Below, in pieces: positions 17,609 through 26,995 of a stretch of 64,000 nt of DNA. Below the pieces are notes generated by a model, which saw nothing but the letters and a program-made list of their open reading frames with translations, was not told the DNA's origin and searched no databases. This stretch comes from Chryseobacterium taichungense (lineage in GTDB: Bacteria; Bacteroidota; Bacteroidia; Flavobacteriales; Weeksellaceae). Each line of letters begins with the position of its first letter. Positions within the stretch are counted from its first letter, which is position 1. The DNA is taken from positions 186,001-250,000 of the forward strand of contig NZ_FOBV01000002.1 in assembly GCF_900109935.1 (NCBI RefSeq), given 5' to 3'. A program made the position numbers and the translations under genes.

Positions 17609-19351
17609 ATGAATAATACCATTTTACAAGTAGAAAACACAGAATTAGAACAGCCAAAATCGATAGAAATATCCGGTTCCAAAGCCGTTTTAGAAGCTCT
17701 GTTGCAGGAAAATGTAGACACGGTTTTCGGTTATCCCGGTGGTGCAATTATGCCGATTTATGATGCTTTGTACGACTATTCCGAAAAACTGAAACATATT
17801 TTGGTTCGTCACGAGCAAGGCGCAATTCACGCTGCACAGGGATTTGCCAGAACTTCCGGAAAAACGGGGGTTGTATTTGCAACCAGTGGTCCGGGAGCAA
17901 CCAATCTGGTGACAGGTTTAGCGGATGCAATGATAGACAGCAATCCGATTGTCTGTATTACAGGTCAGGTTTTCGCCTCACTTTTGGGAACGGATGCTTT
18001 CCAGGAAACCGATGTCATCAATATCACAACGCCGGTTACAAAATGGAATTATCAGGTAACCGATGCAACCGAAATCCCGGAAGCGATTGCGAAAGCTTTT
18101 CATATCGCAAGTACGGGTCGACCAGGTCCGGTTTTGATTGATATTACCAAAAATGCCCAGTTGCAATTATTCGAATATTCGGGGTATAAAAAATGCAATC
18201 ATATCAGAAGTTACCGCCCGGAGCCGGAAATCAGAAATGAATATATCGAACAGGCTGCAGAATTGATTAATCAGGCAAAAAAGCCATTTGTTCTTTTTGG
18301 ACAAGGGGTGATTTTGGGAAAAGCCGAAGAAGAATTCAAAGCATTTATTGAAAAAATCAATCTTCCTGCGGCAGCAACTGTAATGGGATTGAGTGCGCTT
18401 CCAACCAGCCACAAGTTACACGTCGGAATGCTGGGAATGCACGGCAATTACGCACCCAATGTAATGACCAACGAATGTGATGTTCTGATTGCGGTCGGAA
18501 TGCGTTTCGATGACAGGGTTACAGGTCGTTTGGATAAATATGCAAAACAGGCGAAAATAATTCATCTTGATATTGACCCGGCCGAAATTGATAAAAATGT
18601 GAAGACCACCGTTCCGGTTTGGGGAAATTGTAAAAAGACACTTCCGATGCTGACGGCGCTTCTCAAAGAAAACGACCATTCACTTTGGTTGGAAAAATTC
18701 CGTAAGTTGGAAAAAGAAGAAATCAAAGAGGTCATTCAAAATGAACTTAATCCAACCACCGATGTAATGACAATGGGAGAAGTCATCAAAGTTCTGAATG
18801 AGCTGACAAATGGCGATGCCATTATAACGACCGATGTTGGTCAACATCAGATGGTTGCCTGTCGTTATGCAAATTTCAATAATTCTAAATCCAGCGTAAC
18901 CTCAGGCGGATTGGGAACAATGGGATTTGGTTTGCCGGCGGCAATCGGCGCTTGGTATGGCGCACCGGAAAAAACAGTGGTTGCAATCATTGGAGATGGC
19001 GGATTCCAGATGACATTGCAGGAATTAGGAACCATTATGCAGTTTGGAGCGAAGGTCAAAATCCTGATTCTAAACAATGAATTCCTCGGAATGGTAAGAC
19101 AATGGCAACAGCTGTTCCACGACAGGCGTTACTCTTTTGTAAATATCACGAGCCCGGATTTCGTAGCCGTTGCGAAAGGTTATTACATCGACGGACAAAA
19201 AATATCAGAAAGGAAAGACCTCAAAACAGCTTTGGAAACAATGCTTAATCACGATGGAGCTTATCTTTTGGAAGTAATGGTGGGAAAAGAAAATAACGTT
19301 TTTCCAATGGTAGCGCAGGGTACTTCGGTATCAGAAATTCGCCTGAAATAA
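17609..19351 (+). CDS. ilvB: Acetolactate synthase large (catalytic) subunit
   Basis: 580 residues. A ThDP-dependent enzyme joining two pyruvates, or pyruvate and 2-oxobutanoate, in the first common step to Val and Ile. The catalytic glutamate is E69 in VRHEQGAIHAAQG; the ThDP motif runs from GDGGFQMTLQEL to ILNNEFLGM; the middle FAD-binding domain is complete (GMLGMHGNYAPN, RFDDRVTGR). Length is normal. The regulatory subunit ilvN follows after a repeat-filled spacer of 155 bases. Start at ATG 17609. Confidence 0.94.
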   Translation: MNNTILQVENTELEQPKSIEISGSKAVLEALLQENVDTVFGYPGGAIMPIYDALYDYSEKLKHILVRHEQGAIHAAQGFARTSGKTGVVFATSGPGATNLVTGLADAMIDSNPIVCITGQVFASLLGTDAFQETDVINITTPVTKWNYQVTDATEIPEAIAKAFHIASTGRPGPVLIDITKNAQLQLFEYSGYKKCNHIRSYRPEPEIRNEYIEQAAELINQAKKPFVLFGQGVILGKAEEEFKAFIEKINLPAAATVMGLSALPTSHKLHVGMLGMHGNYAPNVMTNECDVLIAVGMRFDDRVTGRLDKYAKQAKIIHLDIDPAEIDKNVKTTVPVWGNCKKTLPMLTALLKENDHSLWLEKFRKLEKEEIKEVIQNELNPTTDVMTMGEVIKVLNELTNGDAIITTDVGQHQMVACRYANFNNSKSSVTSGGLGTMGFGLPAAIGAWYGAPEKTVVAIIGDGGFQMTLQELGTIMQFGAKVKILILNNEFLGMVRQWQQLFHDRRYSFVNITSPDFVAVAKGYYIDGQKISERKDLKTALETMLNHDGAYLLEVMVGKENNVFPMVAQGTSVSEIRLK

Positions 19352-19358
19352 ATTTTCA

Positions 19359-19491
19359 ATAGGGTCCTGAAAGGACGATTTAATAAATGATAGGATGAAA
19401 ATCCTATCAAAACCCGAAGGGTTTAATATGAATAGCCGTAGGTGCAACCTATGGAACATAAAATCAACATTCCACAGAACCCGAAGGGTTC
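19359..19491. repeat. Palindromic repeat cluster upstream of ilvN
   Basis: Contains GATAGGAT/ATCCTATC (19389-19408), AAACCCGAAGGGTTT (19410-19424), a CCGTAGGTGCAACCTATGG unit (about 19435-19453) and GAACCCGAAGGGTTC (19477-19491). It is a second copy of the cluster in front of ilvB, with small compensating differences (loop GAAA versus GCAA), which suggests that the hairpin structure is what is kept. Confidence 0.7.
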
Positions 19492-19506
19492 AATATCATT
19501 CCAATA

Positions 19507-20118
19507 ATGGAAAATTTTGAAAAAACAATGGAAAAACAAGAATTTACCATCACATTATACACCGAAAATTCTGTTGGATTAATTGGCAGAATTTCAGGGA
19601 TTTTTTCACGAAGAAAAATCAATATCGAGAGTCTTAATACATCTCCTTCCGAGGTGGAAGGCATTCACAGATTCACAATTCTCATTAATGAAACCGAAGA
19701 AGTCGTAAGAAAACTTTGCCGTCAGCTGGAAAAACAAATCGACATTCTGAAAGCTTATTTCAATACAGATGATGAGATTGTCTGGCAGGAACAGGCACTT
19801 TACAAAGTCCCCGCAAATGTGGTGACAGAAAAGGTCTATGTAGAACGATTGCTTCGTCAGTATGGCGCATCTACAGTTGTGATTCGTCAGGATTACATCG
19901 TTTTTGAAACGGCAGGACATCGGGAAGAAATCGACCGGTTAACTGAAGAGCTCAACAAATACGGACTCATCGAATTCGTGCGTGGAGCAAGAATCGCTAT
20001 CATCAAAAACAGCGCAGGAATCCACGAAAAAGTCCTCGAGTTTGAAAAAAGAGAACCATCTCCCGAACTTATTGAAAACGAATATCTCGATAAAAGAGAC
20101 GATGTTTTCACAATGTAA
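19507..20118 (+). CDS. ilvN: Acetolactate synthase small (regulatory) subunit
   Basis: 203 residues. The N-terminal ACT domain (about residues 10-85: EFTITLYTENSVGLIGRISGIFSRRKINIESL) binds valine in this family and gives feedback inhibition. The C-terminal half (VERLLRQYGASTVVIRQDYIVFETAG) is the region that activates the large subunit. It is longer than the roughly 165 residues of the common IlvH, with an extra C-terminal tail of about 30 residues, as seen in Bacteroidota homologues. A start at the second ATG (19528) is also possible. It lies between ilvB and ilvC. Confidence 0.9.
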   Translation: MENFEKTMEKQEFTITLYTENSVGLIGRISGIFSRRKINIESLNTSPSEVEGIHRFTILINETEEVVRKLCRQLEKQIDILKAYFNTDDEIVWQEQALYKVPANVVTEKVYVERLLRQYGASTVVIRQDYIVFETAGHREEIDRLTEELNKYGLIEFVRGARIAIIKNSAGIHEKVLEFEKREPSPELIENEYLDKRDDVFTM

Positions 20119-20230
20119 ATAAACAATCAAACTTTGTTGAGCGTAAGCGCCTTTATCTCAAAGTTTTTATTGAATTCAAAGAAATCGATGAATCTTCGAT
20201 TTGTGAACTTAAAAACATTCAATTGTTAAA

Positions 20231-20258
20231 AAACCTTTGTGCGCTTTGTGTTCAAAAA
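20231..20258. repeat. Short direct repeat (CTTTGTGCGCTTTGTGTTCAA), copy 1
   Basis: AAACCTTTGTGCGCTTTGTG and the following TTCAAAAA recur almost unchanged at 22081-22108 upstream of the ABC ATPase gene. Both copies lie about 20-45 bases before a start codon and both follow a GTGAACTTAAA stretch. It may be a dispersed repeat or a shared leader element. Confidence 0.5.
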
Positions 20259-20303
20259 TAAAATAAAATCAATTATCAATAATCATTTATCAATTATATT
20301 ATA

Positions 20304-21785
20304 ATGGCAAATTATTTCAATACCTTATCACTGAGAGACCAGTTGCATCAGTTAGGACAGGCGGAATTTATGGACAGTTCAGAGTTTTCTGATGGCGTTT
20401 CTGCATTGAAAGGAAAGAAAATCGTAGTGGTTGGTTGCGGCGCTCAGGGGCTGAATCAAGGTCTGAATCTCAGAGACAGCGGACTGGACGTTTCTTACGC
20501 ATTGCGTCAGGAAGCTATCGACCAAAAGAGAGATTCGTGGAAAAACGCAACCGAAAATAATTTCAAAGTCGGAACTTACGAAGAACTGATTCCCACTGCG
20601 GATTTGGTCATCAATTTAACGCCTGACAAGCAACACACTTCGGTAATCAATGCGGTTCAGCCTTTGATGAAACAGGGTGCGACTTTGTCCTATTCACACG
20701 GTTTCAATATCGTGGAAGAAGGGATGCAGATTCGTAAAGATTTGACGGTGATTATGGTCGCTCCAAAATGCCCAGGTTCCGAAGTTCGTGCCGAATATCT
20801 GCGAGGTTTCGGTGTTCCGACGCTGATTGCCGTTCATCCTGAAAATGACCCTCAAGGAAAAGGCTGGGCAGAAGCAAAAGCATATTGTGTAGGAACAGGC
20901 GGTCACAAAGCCGGTGTTTTGAAATCCTCTTTCGTGGCAGAAGTGAAGTCCGATTTGATGGGAGAACAGACGATTTTGTGCGGACTTTTGCAGACAGGTT
21001 CTATTCTTTCGTTTGACAAAATGGTCGAAAAAGGAATTGATGCAGGTTACGCTTCCAAATTGGTTCAATACGGTATTGAGGTCATCACAGAAGCCTTGAA
21101 ACACGGCGGTGTAAGCGGAATGCTGGACAGACTTTCTAACCCTGCGAAACTAAAAGCCTTTGAGTTGTCAGAAAAACTGAAAGATATTATGCGCCCGCTT
21201 TTCCAGAAACATCAGGACGATATCATCTCCGGCGAATTTTCCAAAACAATGATGGAAGACTGGGCAAACGGCGATGCCAATCTTTTGAAATGGCGTGCAG
21301 AAACAGGAGAAACCGCTTTCGAGAAAACACCTGTAAGCGATGTGAAAATCGAGGAGCAGGAATATTTTGACAATTATCTTTTGATGTCGGCCTTCATCAG
21401 AGCGGGTGTTGAATTAGCGTTTGAAACGATGGTTGAAGCCGGAATCAAGCCGGAATCCGCTTATTACGAATCGCTTCACGAAACCCCTTTGATTGCCAAT
21501 ACCATCGCACGAAAAAAACTGTTCGAGATGAATCGTGTGATTTCCGACACTGCAGAATACGGCTGTTACCTGTTCGACCAGGCTTGCAAACCTTTGCTGG
21601 CAGATTTTATGAAGTCGGTGGATACGGATTTGGTTGGAAAAGACTTCAACGAAGGCAAAAAAACTTCGGTTGACAACGCTCAATTGGTTTATGTGAACGA
21701 TGTTTTGAGAAATCATCCGGTAGAAATTGTCGGCAGAAAACTGCGCTCTGCAATGACGGCGATGAAGTCTATCAAAACAGTATAA
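20304..21785 (+). CDS. ilvC: Ketol-acid reductoisomerase, long class II form
   Basis: 493 residues. It isomerises and reduces acetolactate or acetohydroxybutyrate with NADPH and Mg2+, the second common step to Val and Ile. The Rossmann motif is [20 protein letters not shown], followed by [16 protein letters not shown] with basic residues fitting NADPH. The Mg-binding acidic residues are in [12 protein letters not shown] and in the C-terminal knotted helices. The length is that of class II enzymes (about 490), like E. coli, rather than the 330-residue class I. It follows ilvN by 185 bases. Confidence 0.94.
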   Translation: MANYFNTLSLRDQLHQLGQAEFMDSSEFSDGVSALKGKKIVVVGCGAQGLNQGLNLRDSGLDVSYALRQEAIDQKRDSWKNATENNFKVGTYEELIPTADLVINLTPDKQHTSVINAVQPLMKQGATLSYSHGFNIVEEGMQIRKDLTVIMVAPKCPGSEVRAEYLRGFGVPTLIAVHPENDPQGKGWAEAKAYCVGTGGHKAGVLKSSFVAEVKSDLMGEQTILCGLLQTGSILSFDKMVEKGIDAGYASKLVQYGIEVITEALKHGGVSGMLDRLSNPAKLKAFELSEKLKDIMRPLFQKHQDDIISGEFSKTMMEDWANGDANLLKWRAETGETAFEKTPVSDVKIEEQEYFDNYLLMSAFIRAGVELAFETMVEAGIKPESAYYESLHETPLIANTIARKKLFEMNRVISDTAEYGCYLFDQACKPLLADFMKSVDTDLVGKDFNEGKKTSVDNAQLVYVNDVLRNHPVEIVGRKLRSAMTAMKSIKTV

Positions 21786-21907
21786 AATATTTATTTGGGC
21801 GCCTTTATCCGTCTTCCACTCCCGCTGTTATTGCGAGGAACGAAGCAATCTCCAGTAGATCCAGATTGCTTCGTTCCTCGCAATGACGAGCTCCGTTCAA
21901 GCCGGGG
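21783..21907. repeat. Dispersed repeat, copy 2, with a perfect 22-bp hairpin
   Basis: It shares both ends with the element at 17283-17402. Its centre is a perfect 22-base inverted repeat (21830-21851 with 21863-21884; left arm begins ATTGCGAGGAACGAAGC), much longer than an ordinary terminator stem. The hairpin may itself be a second repeat inserted into the first. The rest of the spacer up to 22080 holds no gene. Confidence 0.7.
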
Positions 21908-22080
21908 CACGTTAAAACCAACAGCATTTTTGTCATTTCGTAGAAATCTCAGCAATAATTTAAAATACTAAGTTTAGATTCCTACGGAAATCAGAGATTC
22001 GAAGAAGTCAATGACAAATTATATGCAAAACCTTTTATAAGCGAAGCGGCTTTGTGAACTTAAAGCAGTTAGTTAATAAA

Positions 22081-22108
22081 AAATCTTTGTGCACTTTGTG
22101 TTCAAAAT
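22081..22108. repeat. Short direct repeat (CTTTGTGCACTTTGTGTTCAA), copy 2
   Basis: Almost identical to 20231-20258; one difference lies in the GCG/GCA position. It ends about 20 bases before the ABC ATPase start. Confidence 0.5.
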
Positions 22109-22128
22109 TGATTCAAAAAACTTAAAAA

Positions 22129-23589
22129 ATGTCAACCCCAATCATCCACATTTCAAACCTGAATTTCCAGTATGACAAACTCATGCTGAACCATTTCGAC
22201 TGGGAAATATCTTCCGGGGAATGCTGGATGTTAGGCGGATTAAGCGGAAGCGGGAAAACAACCTTAGCCAAAATCATTTCCGGAGAAATCAAAAATTTTG
22301 AAGGAAAAGTTGAGGTCAATTTTAATGAAAATTTAAACTTGAAGAGGAAAGTTCTGTACGTTTCCAATTGGTTTCAGTTCACTAATCTGGAAGGCGACCG
22401 CAATTTTTATTATCAACAGCGATATAATCAATTTGCTAAAAATGATACACTCACTGTTTTTGCAGAGCTTAATCATTTTGGAAAAGAAGAAAATCTGGAT
22501 TTCAGAATATTAGAATCCTATTTAGAACCGTTTGGATTTGAAAATTTTAAAAATCAGCAATTGATAGAATTGTCAAGCGGCGAACACAAGAAATTACAAT
22601 TACTGAAAGCACTTTGGCTAAAACCTCAGGTTCTGATTATCGACCAGCCTTACACAGGATTGGATACCAAATCGAGACAGTTTTTGAATCAGGCTTTTGA
22701 TAATTTAATTCAGGAAAATGTCACATTGATTTTGATAAATAACGATGAAGAATATCCTGAAAGTGTTCAGTATTTTGTAGAAATAGAAAACGGAAAATTA
22801 GTTCACAGAAACTCTCCAAAAGAATTTTCCAAAGGAGAAGAAAGAACGCCAAAATCGCTTCCTTTTTTCCTTCAAGACAATCAGGAAAACGAACAGGAAA
22901 GTCTCATCAAACTGGAAAATATCAATATCTCTTATGGTGAAAAACAAGTACTGAGAAATATCGATTGGGAAGTCAATTCCGGTGAGCAATGGCTGTTGCA
23001 GGGTCACAATGGCTCGGGAAAATCAACATTGCTCAGTTTGTTAAATGGTGACCATCCTCAGGCTTATGCCAATGAGATTTATCTTTTCGGACAAAAGCGG
23101 GGAAGCGGGGAAAGTATCTGGGACATCAAAGAAAAAATCGGAATGATTTCGCCTGAGTTGCATTGGTATTTCGATATGAATGCGAATGTCGGACAAACCA
23201 TTGCTTCCGGTTTTTTTGATTCGATGTCGTTGTTTCAGAAACTGAGTTTTAGTCAGCAACAACAATTGGAGCAGATGCTGCATTTCTTCGATTTGAAAGA
23301 TGATAAAAATAAGAAGTTAAATACTTTACCGCTTGGGAAACAACGTTTGGCTTTACTCGCAAGAACATTGATTAAAAAACCAAAGCTTTTGATTCTGGAT
23401 GAGCCTTGTCAGGGAATGGACAACGAACAGACACAATATTTTAATCAGGTCATTGATGATTTGGCAGGCCAGGGACAATCGTTGATTTACGTTGGGCATT
23501 TTGAATCTCAATTACCAAAAAAACTCAGTCACAAACTCGTTCTGGAAAACGGAAAAATTAATAGTTCATTTGAATTATTAAAACATTAA
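22129..23589 (+). CDS. Tandem ABC ATPase (ModF/PhrA-like), between ilvC and ilvA
   Basis: 486 residues with two ABC cassettes and no membrane segment. Cassette 1: Walker A GGLSGSGKTT (about 38-47), signature LSSGEHKKL, Walker B QVLIIDQPYTGLD. Cassette 2: Walker A GHNGSGKST (about 290), Walker B KLLILDEPCQGMD; its signature is degenerate (LNTLPLGKQRLAL, lacking the usual SGG or SGE). This arrangement matches E. coli ModF, an ATPase of unclear role linked to molybdate transport genes. No permease lies next to it, so it may not be a transporter part. Its position inside the ilv cluster, in the same direction, suggests co-transcription. The ModF likeness is interesting given the molybdenum genes 6 kb downstream, but this is inference. 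Confidence 0.85.
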   Translation: MSTPIIHISNLNFQYDKLMLNHFDWEISSGECWMLGGLSGSGKTTLAKIISGEIKNFEGKVEVNFNENLNLKRKVLYVSNWFQFTNLEGDRNFYYQQRYNQFAKNDTLTVFAELNHFGKEENLDFRILESYLEPFGFENFKNQQLIELSSGEHKKLQLLKALWLKPQVLIIDQPYTGLDTKSRQFLNQAFDNLIQENVTLILINNDEEYPESVQYFVEIENGKLVHRNSPKEFSKGEERTPKSLPFFLQDNQENEQESLIKLENINISYGEKQVLRNIDWEVNSGEQWLLQGHNGSGKSTLLSLLNGDHPQAYANEIYLFGQKRGSGESIWDIKEKIGMISPELHWYFDMNANVGQTIASGFFDSMSLFQKLSFSQQQQLEQMLHFFDLKDDKNKKLNTLPLGKQRLALLARTLIKKPKLLILDEPCQGMDNEQTQYFNQVIDDLAGQGQSLIYVGHFESQLPKKLSHKLVLENGKINSSFELLKH

Positions 23590-23775
23590 GGAATTAAGAA
23601 CTTAATATTCTTAAATTAAATTGATTTATCAATTTCTTAAAAATAGAATATCAAATAAAGATAAATCTAAACTTCTTAATGTTTCAAAAAATTCAGAATA
23701 AACAAGTTTATTTTGATTAAGAAAATTAAGTAAAACAAGTGATTAAAACTAAAATCAAAGAATCTGTAATTATAA

Positions 23776-25044
23776 ATGAAGATGAATGAAACGATGATAT
23801 TTCCAACATTGGAAGCGGTAAAAGACGCCCGGAAAAGTATAGAGAATGTGGTGAATTACACACCATTGCAATACAATGCCCGCTTGTCAGATAAATTTGG
23901 AGCCAATATTTTTCTCAAAAGAGAAGACCTGCAACCTGTGAGGTCGTATAAATTGCGCGGGGCTTACAATAAAATCAAAAGTCTTTACAATGAAGGCAAA
24001 ACTTCGGACGGAATAGTCTGTGCAAGCGCCGGAAATCACGCTCAGGGAGTGGCTTTTTCCTGTAAACAGCTTCAGATTAAGGGAACGATTTTTATGCCTG
24101 TGACAACTCCGAAACAAAAGCTGGAACAGGTAGAAATGTTTGGCGGAAACTTTGCCGAAATCAAGTTGGTCGGCGATACTTTCGATGCTTCAAAAAATGC
24201 AGCCTTGGAATTTGCGCAAACTTCGGGAGCAGCTTTTATTCATCCTTTTGATGATGTTCAGATTATTGAAGGACAGGCGACTTTGGCACTGGAAATTTTA
24301 GAACAACAAAAAGAAAATATAGATTTTGTTTTCATTCCGATTGGCGGTGGTGGTTTGGCTTCGGGAATTTCTACTGTTTTTAAAGAATTATCAAAAGAAA
24401 CGCTATTGATTGGAGTTGAACCAAAAGGAGCACCTTCTATGAAAACCTCCATCGATAATAATCTCAATACAGAATTGCAGGAAGTTGATGGTTTTGTAGA
24501 TGGAGCAGCGGTAAAAAGAGTAGGGGATTTGACTTTTGAGATTTGCAGAAATGCGCTTGCAGATTGCATTCCTGTGGATGAAGGGAAGATTTGTGATACG
24601 ATTCTTCAACTCTATAACAAAGATGCAATTGTTTTGGAACCTGCCGGAGCGTTGTCTATTTCAGCTTTAGAAGAATATCGAAATCAGATTAAAGGTAAAA
24701 ATGTGGTCTGCATCGTCAGCGGAAGCAACAATGATATTACCAGAATGGAGGAAATCAAAGAACGCGCTTTGCTTTACAATGGTTTGAAACATTATTTTAT
24801 GGTAAAATTTCCGCAGCGTCCCGGTTCTCTGAAAGATTTTGTTCTGAATGTTTTGGGAGAAAATGACGATATCACCCATTTCGAATACACCAAGAAAAAC
24901 TCAAGAGAAACTGCGCTGGCAATCGTCGGCATAGAGCTTTCCAGCATTTCTGATTTTAATGGCCTGAGACAGAGAATGCAAAACCTTGGTTATTTTGAAT
25001 CCTATCTTAATGATAATCCTGATGTGCTGAATATGATGGTTTGA
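23776..25044 (+). CDS. ilvA: Threonine dehydratase (biosynthetic, short form)
   Basis: 422 residues. A PLP enzyme that deaminates threonine to 2-oxobutanoate, the entry to isoleucine. The PLP lysine is K59 in RSYKLRGAYNKI; the glycine loop is GGGGLASG; SGSNND is near the end of the catalytic domain. The C-terminal 90 residues (HYFMVKFPQRPGSLKDFVLNVLG...) form one ACT-like domain, so this is the short biosynthetic form of the kind with a single regulatory domain, unlike the 514-residue E. coli enzyme with two. It closes the ilv cluster, 187 bases after the ABC gene. Confidence 0.92.
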   Translation: MKMNETMIFPTLEAVKDARKSIENVVNYTPLQYNARLSDKFGANIFLKREDLQPVRSYKLRGAYNKIKSLYNEGKTSDGIVCASAGNHAQGVAFSCKQLQIKGTIFMPVTTPKQKLEQVEMFGGNFAEIKLVGDTFDASKNAALEFAQTSGAAFIHPFDDVQIIEGQATLALEILEQQKENIDFVFIPIGGGGLASGISTVFKELSKETLLIGVEPKGAPSMKTSIDNNLNTELQEVDGFVDGAAVKRVGDLTFEICRNALADCIPVDEGKICDTILQLYNKDAIVLEPAGALSISALEEYRNQIKGKNVVCIVSGSNNDITRMEEIKERALLYNGLKHYFMVKFPQRPGSLKDFVLNVLGENDDITHFEYTKKNSRETALAIVGIELSSISDFNGLRQRMQNLGYFESYLNDNPDVLNMMV

Positions 25045-25110
25045 GCGTAATTGTTTGATTTTTGTAAGAATTTGTTTTGATTTTGTTAACCCATGATTTT
25101 TATTGCGTTC

Positions 25111-25118
25111 TACCTTTG
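25111..25118 (+). promoter_or_regulatory. Candidate -7 promoter box for the SDR gene
   Basis: TACCTTTG matches TAnnTTTG exactly and lies 24 bases before the SDR start codon. TTTTG at 25081-25085 could be a -33 element, but the spacing of about 25 is a little long. It indicates that the SDR gene is transcribed separately from ilvA. Confidence 0.5.
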
Positions 25119-25141
25119 TACTATAAAAAAGTTTAAAAATT

Positions 25142-25978
25142 ATGAACACAAAAAAAGTATGGTTTATAACAGGAGCATCTAAAGGATTGGGACTTTCATT
25201 AGCGGAAAAACTCCTTGAAAAAGGCTATAAAGTAGCGGCAACAAGCCGAAAATCTCAGGGCTTAATTGATGCCGTTGGAAATTTTAATGAGCAAAAATTT
25301 TTACCGCTGGAAGTTAATTTGACAAGTGAAAAATCTATCAGTGAGGCTGTTGAAAAAGCGGTTGCTCACTTCGGAAAAATAGATGTCTTGGTAAACAATG
25401 CAGGTTATGGGATTGGTGGAGCTGTGGAAGAATTAAATCAAAGAGAAATCAAAGACAGCTTTGATATAAACGTATTGGCTGTTATCAAAACAATGCAATC
25501 GATAATGCCTTATTTCAAGGAGCAAAAATCGGGAAATATCATCAATATTTCTTCTATTGCAGGGTTTGCTCCGGGAATCGGTTGGGCAATGTATGCTGCA
25601 ACAAAATATGCGGTAATGGGAATTTCCGAAGTCATGGCAGAAGATGTAAAAGAGTTTGGTGTAAAAGTGACGGTAGTTGCACCAGGGGCCTTCCGGACTG
25701 AGTTTTTACAAGACAGTTCCCTTGTTTTTGCTAAAGAGAAAATCGAAGGTTATAATGCAATCAGAGCTTCACACGAGAAATACACTACAATGAACGGAAC
25801 ACAAATCGGTAATCCCGAAAAGCTGGCTCAGGTTCTTATCGATCTGGCAGAAAACCCGAATCCGCCTGTTCGTCTATATGTCGGAAGCGATGCCTATACC
25901 CGTGCAAAAGAAAAAATCCGTTTACTTTCAAAAGAATTGGAAAGCAATAAAGAAATTTCTTTTTCTACTGATTTTTAG
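25142..25978 (+). CDS. Short-chain dehydrogenase/reductase (SDR) family oxidoreductase
   Basis: 278 residues of a classical SDR. The cofactor motif is TGASKGLGLS (about 9-18), followed by AATSRKSQGL, which suggests NADPH preference; NNAGYG (about 83-88), the catalytic Ser in NISSIAG and the YAATKYAVMG motif (Tyr and Lys) complete the active site. Substrate unknown. It has its own promoter-like box and a terminator immediately after the stop, and is followed by an AraC regulator in the same direction, which may control it. Confidence 0.9.
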   Translation: MNTKKVWFITGASKGLGLSLAEKLLEKGYKVAATSRKSQGLIDAVGNFNEQKFLPLEVNLTSEKSISEAVEKAVAHFGKIDVLVNNAGYGIGGAVEELNQREIKDSFDINVLAVIKTMQSIMPYFKEQKSGNIINISSIAGFAPGIGWAMYAATKYAVMGISEVMAEDVKEFGVKVTVVAPGAFRTEFLQDSSLVFAKEKIEGYNAIRASHEKYTTMNGTQIGNPEKLAQVLIDLAENPNPPVRLYVGSDAYTRAKEKIRLLSKELESNKEISFSTDF

Positions 25979-25998
25979 TAATATTTCAGGCGAAAATT

Positions 25999-26045
25999 AA
26001 AGCGTTGTCATTATAAATAGACGGCGCTTTTGTTTGATTTTCGTA
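25999..26045 (+). terminator. Intrinsic terminator after the SDR gene
   Basis: AAAGCGTTGTC (25999-26009) pairs with GACGGCGCTTT (26030-26040), allowing two G-U pairs, and is followed by a T-rich stretch. It separates the SDR gene from the AraC regulator. Confidence 0.6.
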
Positions 26046-26055
26046 CATTTATCAA

Positions 26056-26958
26056 ATGGAAAAAATGCAGTCACTGGAAGAATTTTACCGCTCAAAATTT
26101 AACCAAATTCCTGAAAATATCAGAAATGGAGTAGGGCATTTTAATGTTTTCACAATAGATGAATATATCGGTAAAAGCACTAAACCTGTAGTCTATAGCC
26201 GGAAAGATTATTTTAAAATCACCCTGATTATTGGTAAAAACAGGATCCATTATGCAGATAAGGTCATTGATATTCAAAAGCATGCGTTATTTTTTACCAA
26301 TCCCCAGATTCCGTACAAATTTGAATGGATTGACGATCATAAATCAGGATTTTTTTGTGTCTTCACACCTGCTTTTTTTCATCATTTCGGAAACCTGAAT
26401 GACTATGAAGTTTTTAAACCTAATGCAGTACCTGTTTTTGAACTGACAGATGAACAACTGAATGATGTAACGCAGATTTTCAGGAAAATGCAGGCTGAAA
26501 TTGGTTCTGATTATGTACATAAATATGACCTCCTAAGAAACCTGGTATTTGACTTGCTGCATTATACACTCAAAATGAAACCGGCTTCAAAAGCTGAAAA
26601 ACAACAGGCTAACGCTTCTCAGAGGATCACCCATCTGTTCCTGGAGCTTTTAGAGCGTCAATTTCCCATTGAAGATGTGAGACAACGGATACACTTTCGG
26701 TCGCCCTCGGAATTTGCCGGTCAGCTCTCTGTTCATGTTAATCACCTTAACAGAGCTGTGAAGGAAATTACTGAAAAAACAACTTCCGAAATTATTACCG
26801 AACGGCTGTTACAAGAAGCAAAAATTTTACTCAAACATACCGAATGGAACGTTTCGGAAATTGCCTATTCACTTGGATTTAAGGAGGCTACACATTTTAA
26901 TAATTTTTTCAAAAAAAATATGCAGATTACCCCGATCAGATTTCGGGAAATGGTATGA
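26056..26958 (+). CDS. AraC family transcriptional regulator
   Basis: 300 residues. The N-terminal part (about 1-170) is a cupin-like sensing domain. The C-terminal 100 residues form the AraC double helix-turn-helix; the second HTH is clear in WNVSEIAYSLGFKEATHFNNFFKKNMQITPIRFRE. The first HTH (FRSPSEFAGQLSVHVNHLNRAVKEI) is slightly divergent. It lies downstream of the SDR gene and may regulate it. The effector is not predictable. Confidence 0.9.
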   Translation: MEKMQSLEEFYRSKFNQIPENIRNGVGHFNVFTIDEYIGKSTKPVVYSRKDYFKITLIIGKNRIHYADKVIDIQKHALFFTNPQIPYKFEWIDDHKSGFFCVFTPAFFHHFGNLNDYEVFKPNAVPVFELTDEQLNDVTQIFRKMQAEIGSDYVHKYDLLRNLVFDLLHYTLKMKPASKAEKQQANASQRITHLFLELLERQFPIEDVRQRIHFRSPSEFAGQLSVHVNHLNRAVKEITEKTTSEIITERLLQEAKILLKHTEWNVSEIAYSLGFKEATHFNNFFKKNMQITPIRFREMV

Positions 26959-26995
26959 TCCTCTCTTTTAAGTATTTGCTGAATTCTTTTAAACA

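Noticed and set aside
15614-21716. Many open frames of 60-136 codons antisense to ilv genes
   Set aside because: They follow the codon bias of the real genes on the opposite strand, show no family features and have no leader signals.
17283-21907. CRISPR array in the repeat-rich spacers
   Set aside because: Repeats are palindromic, irregularly spaced and of several kinds; there are no regular spacers and no cas genes.
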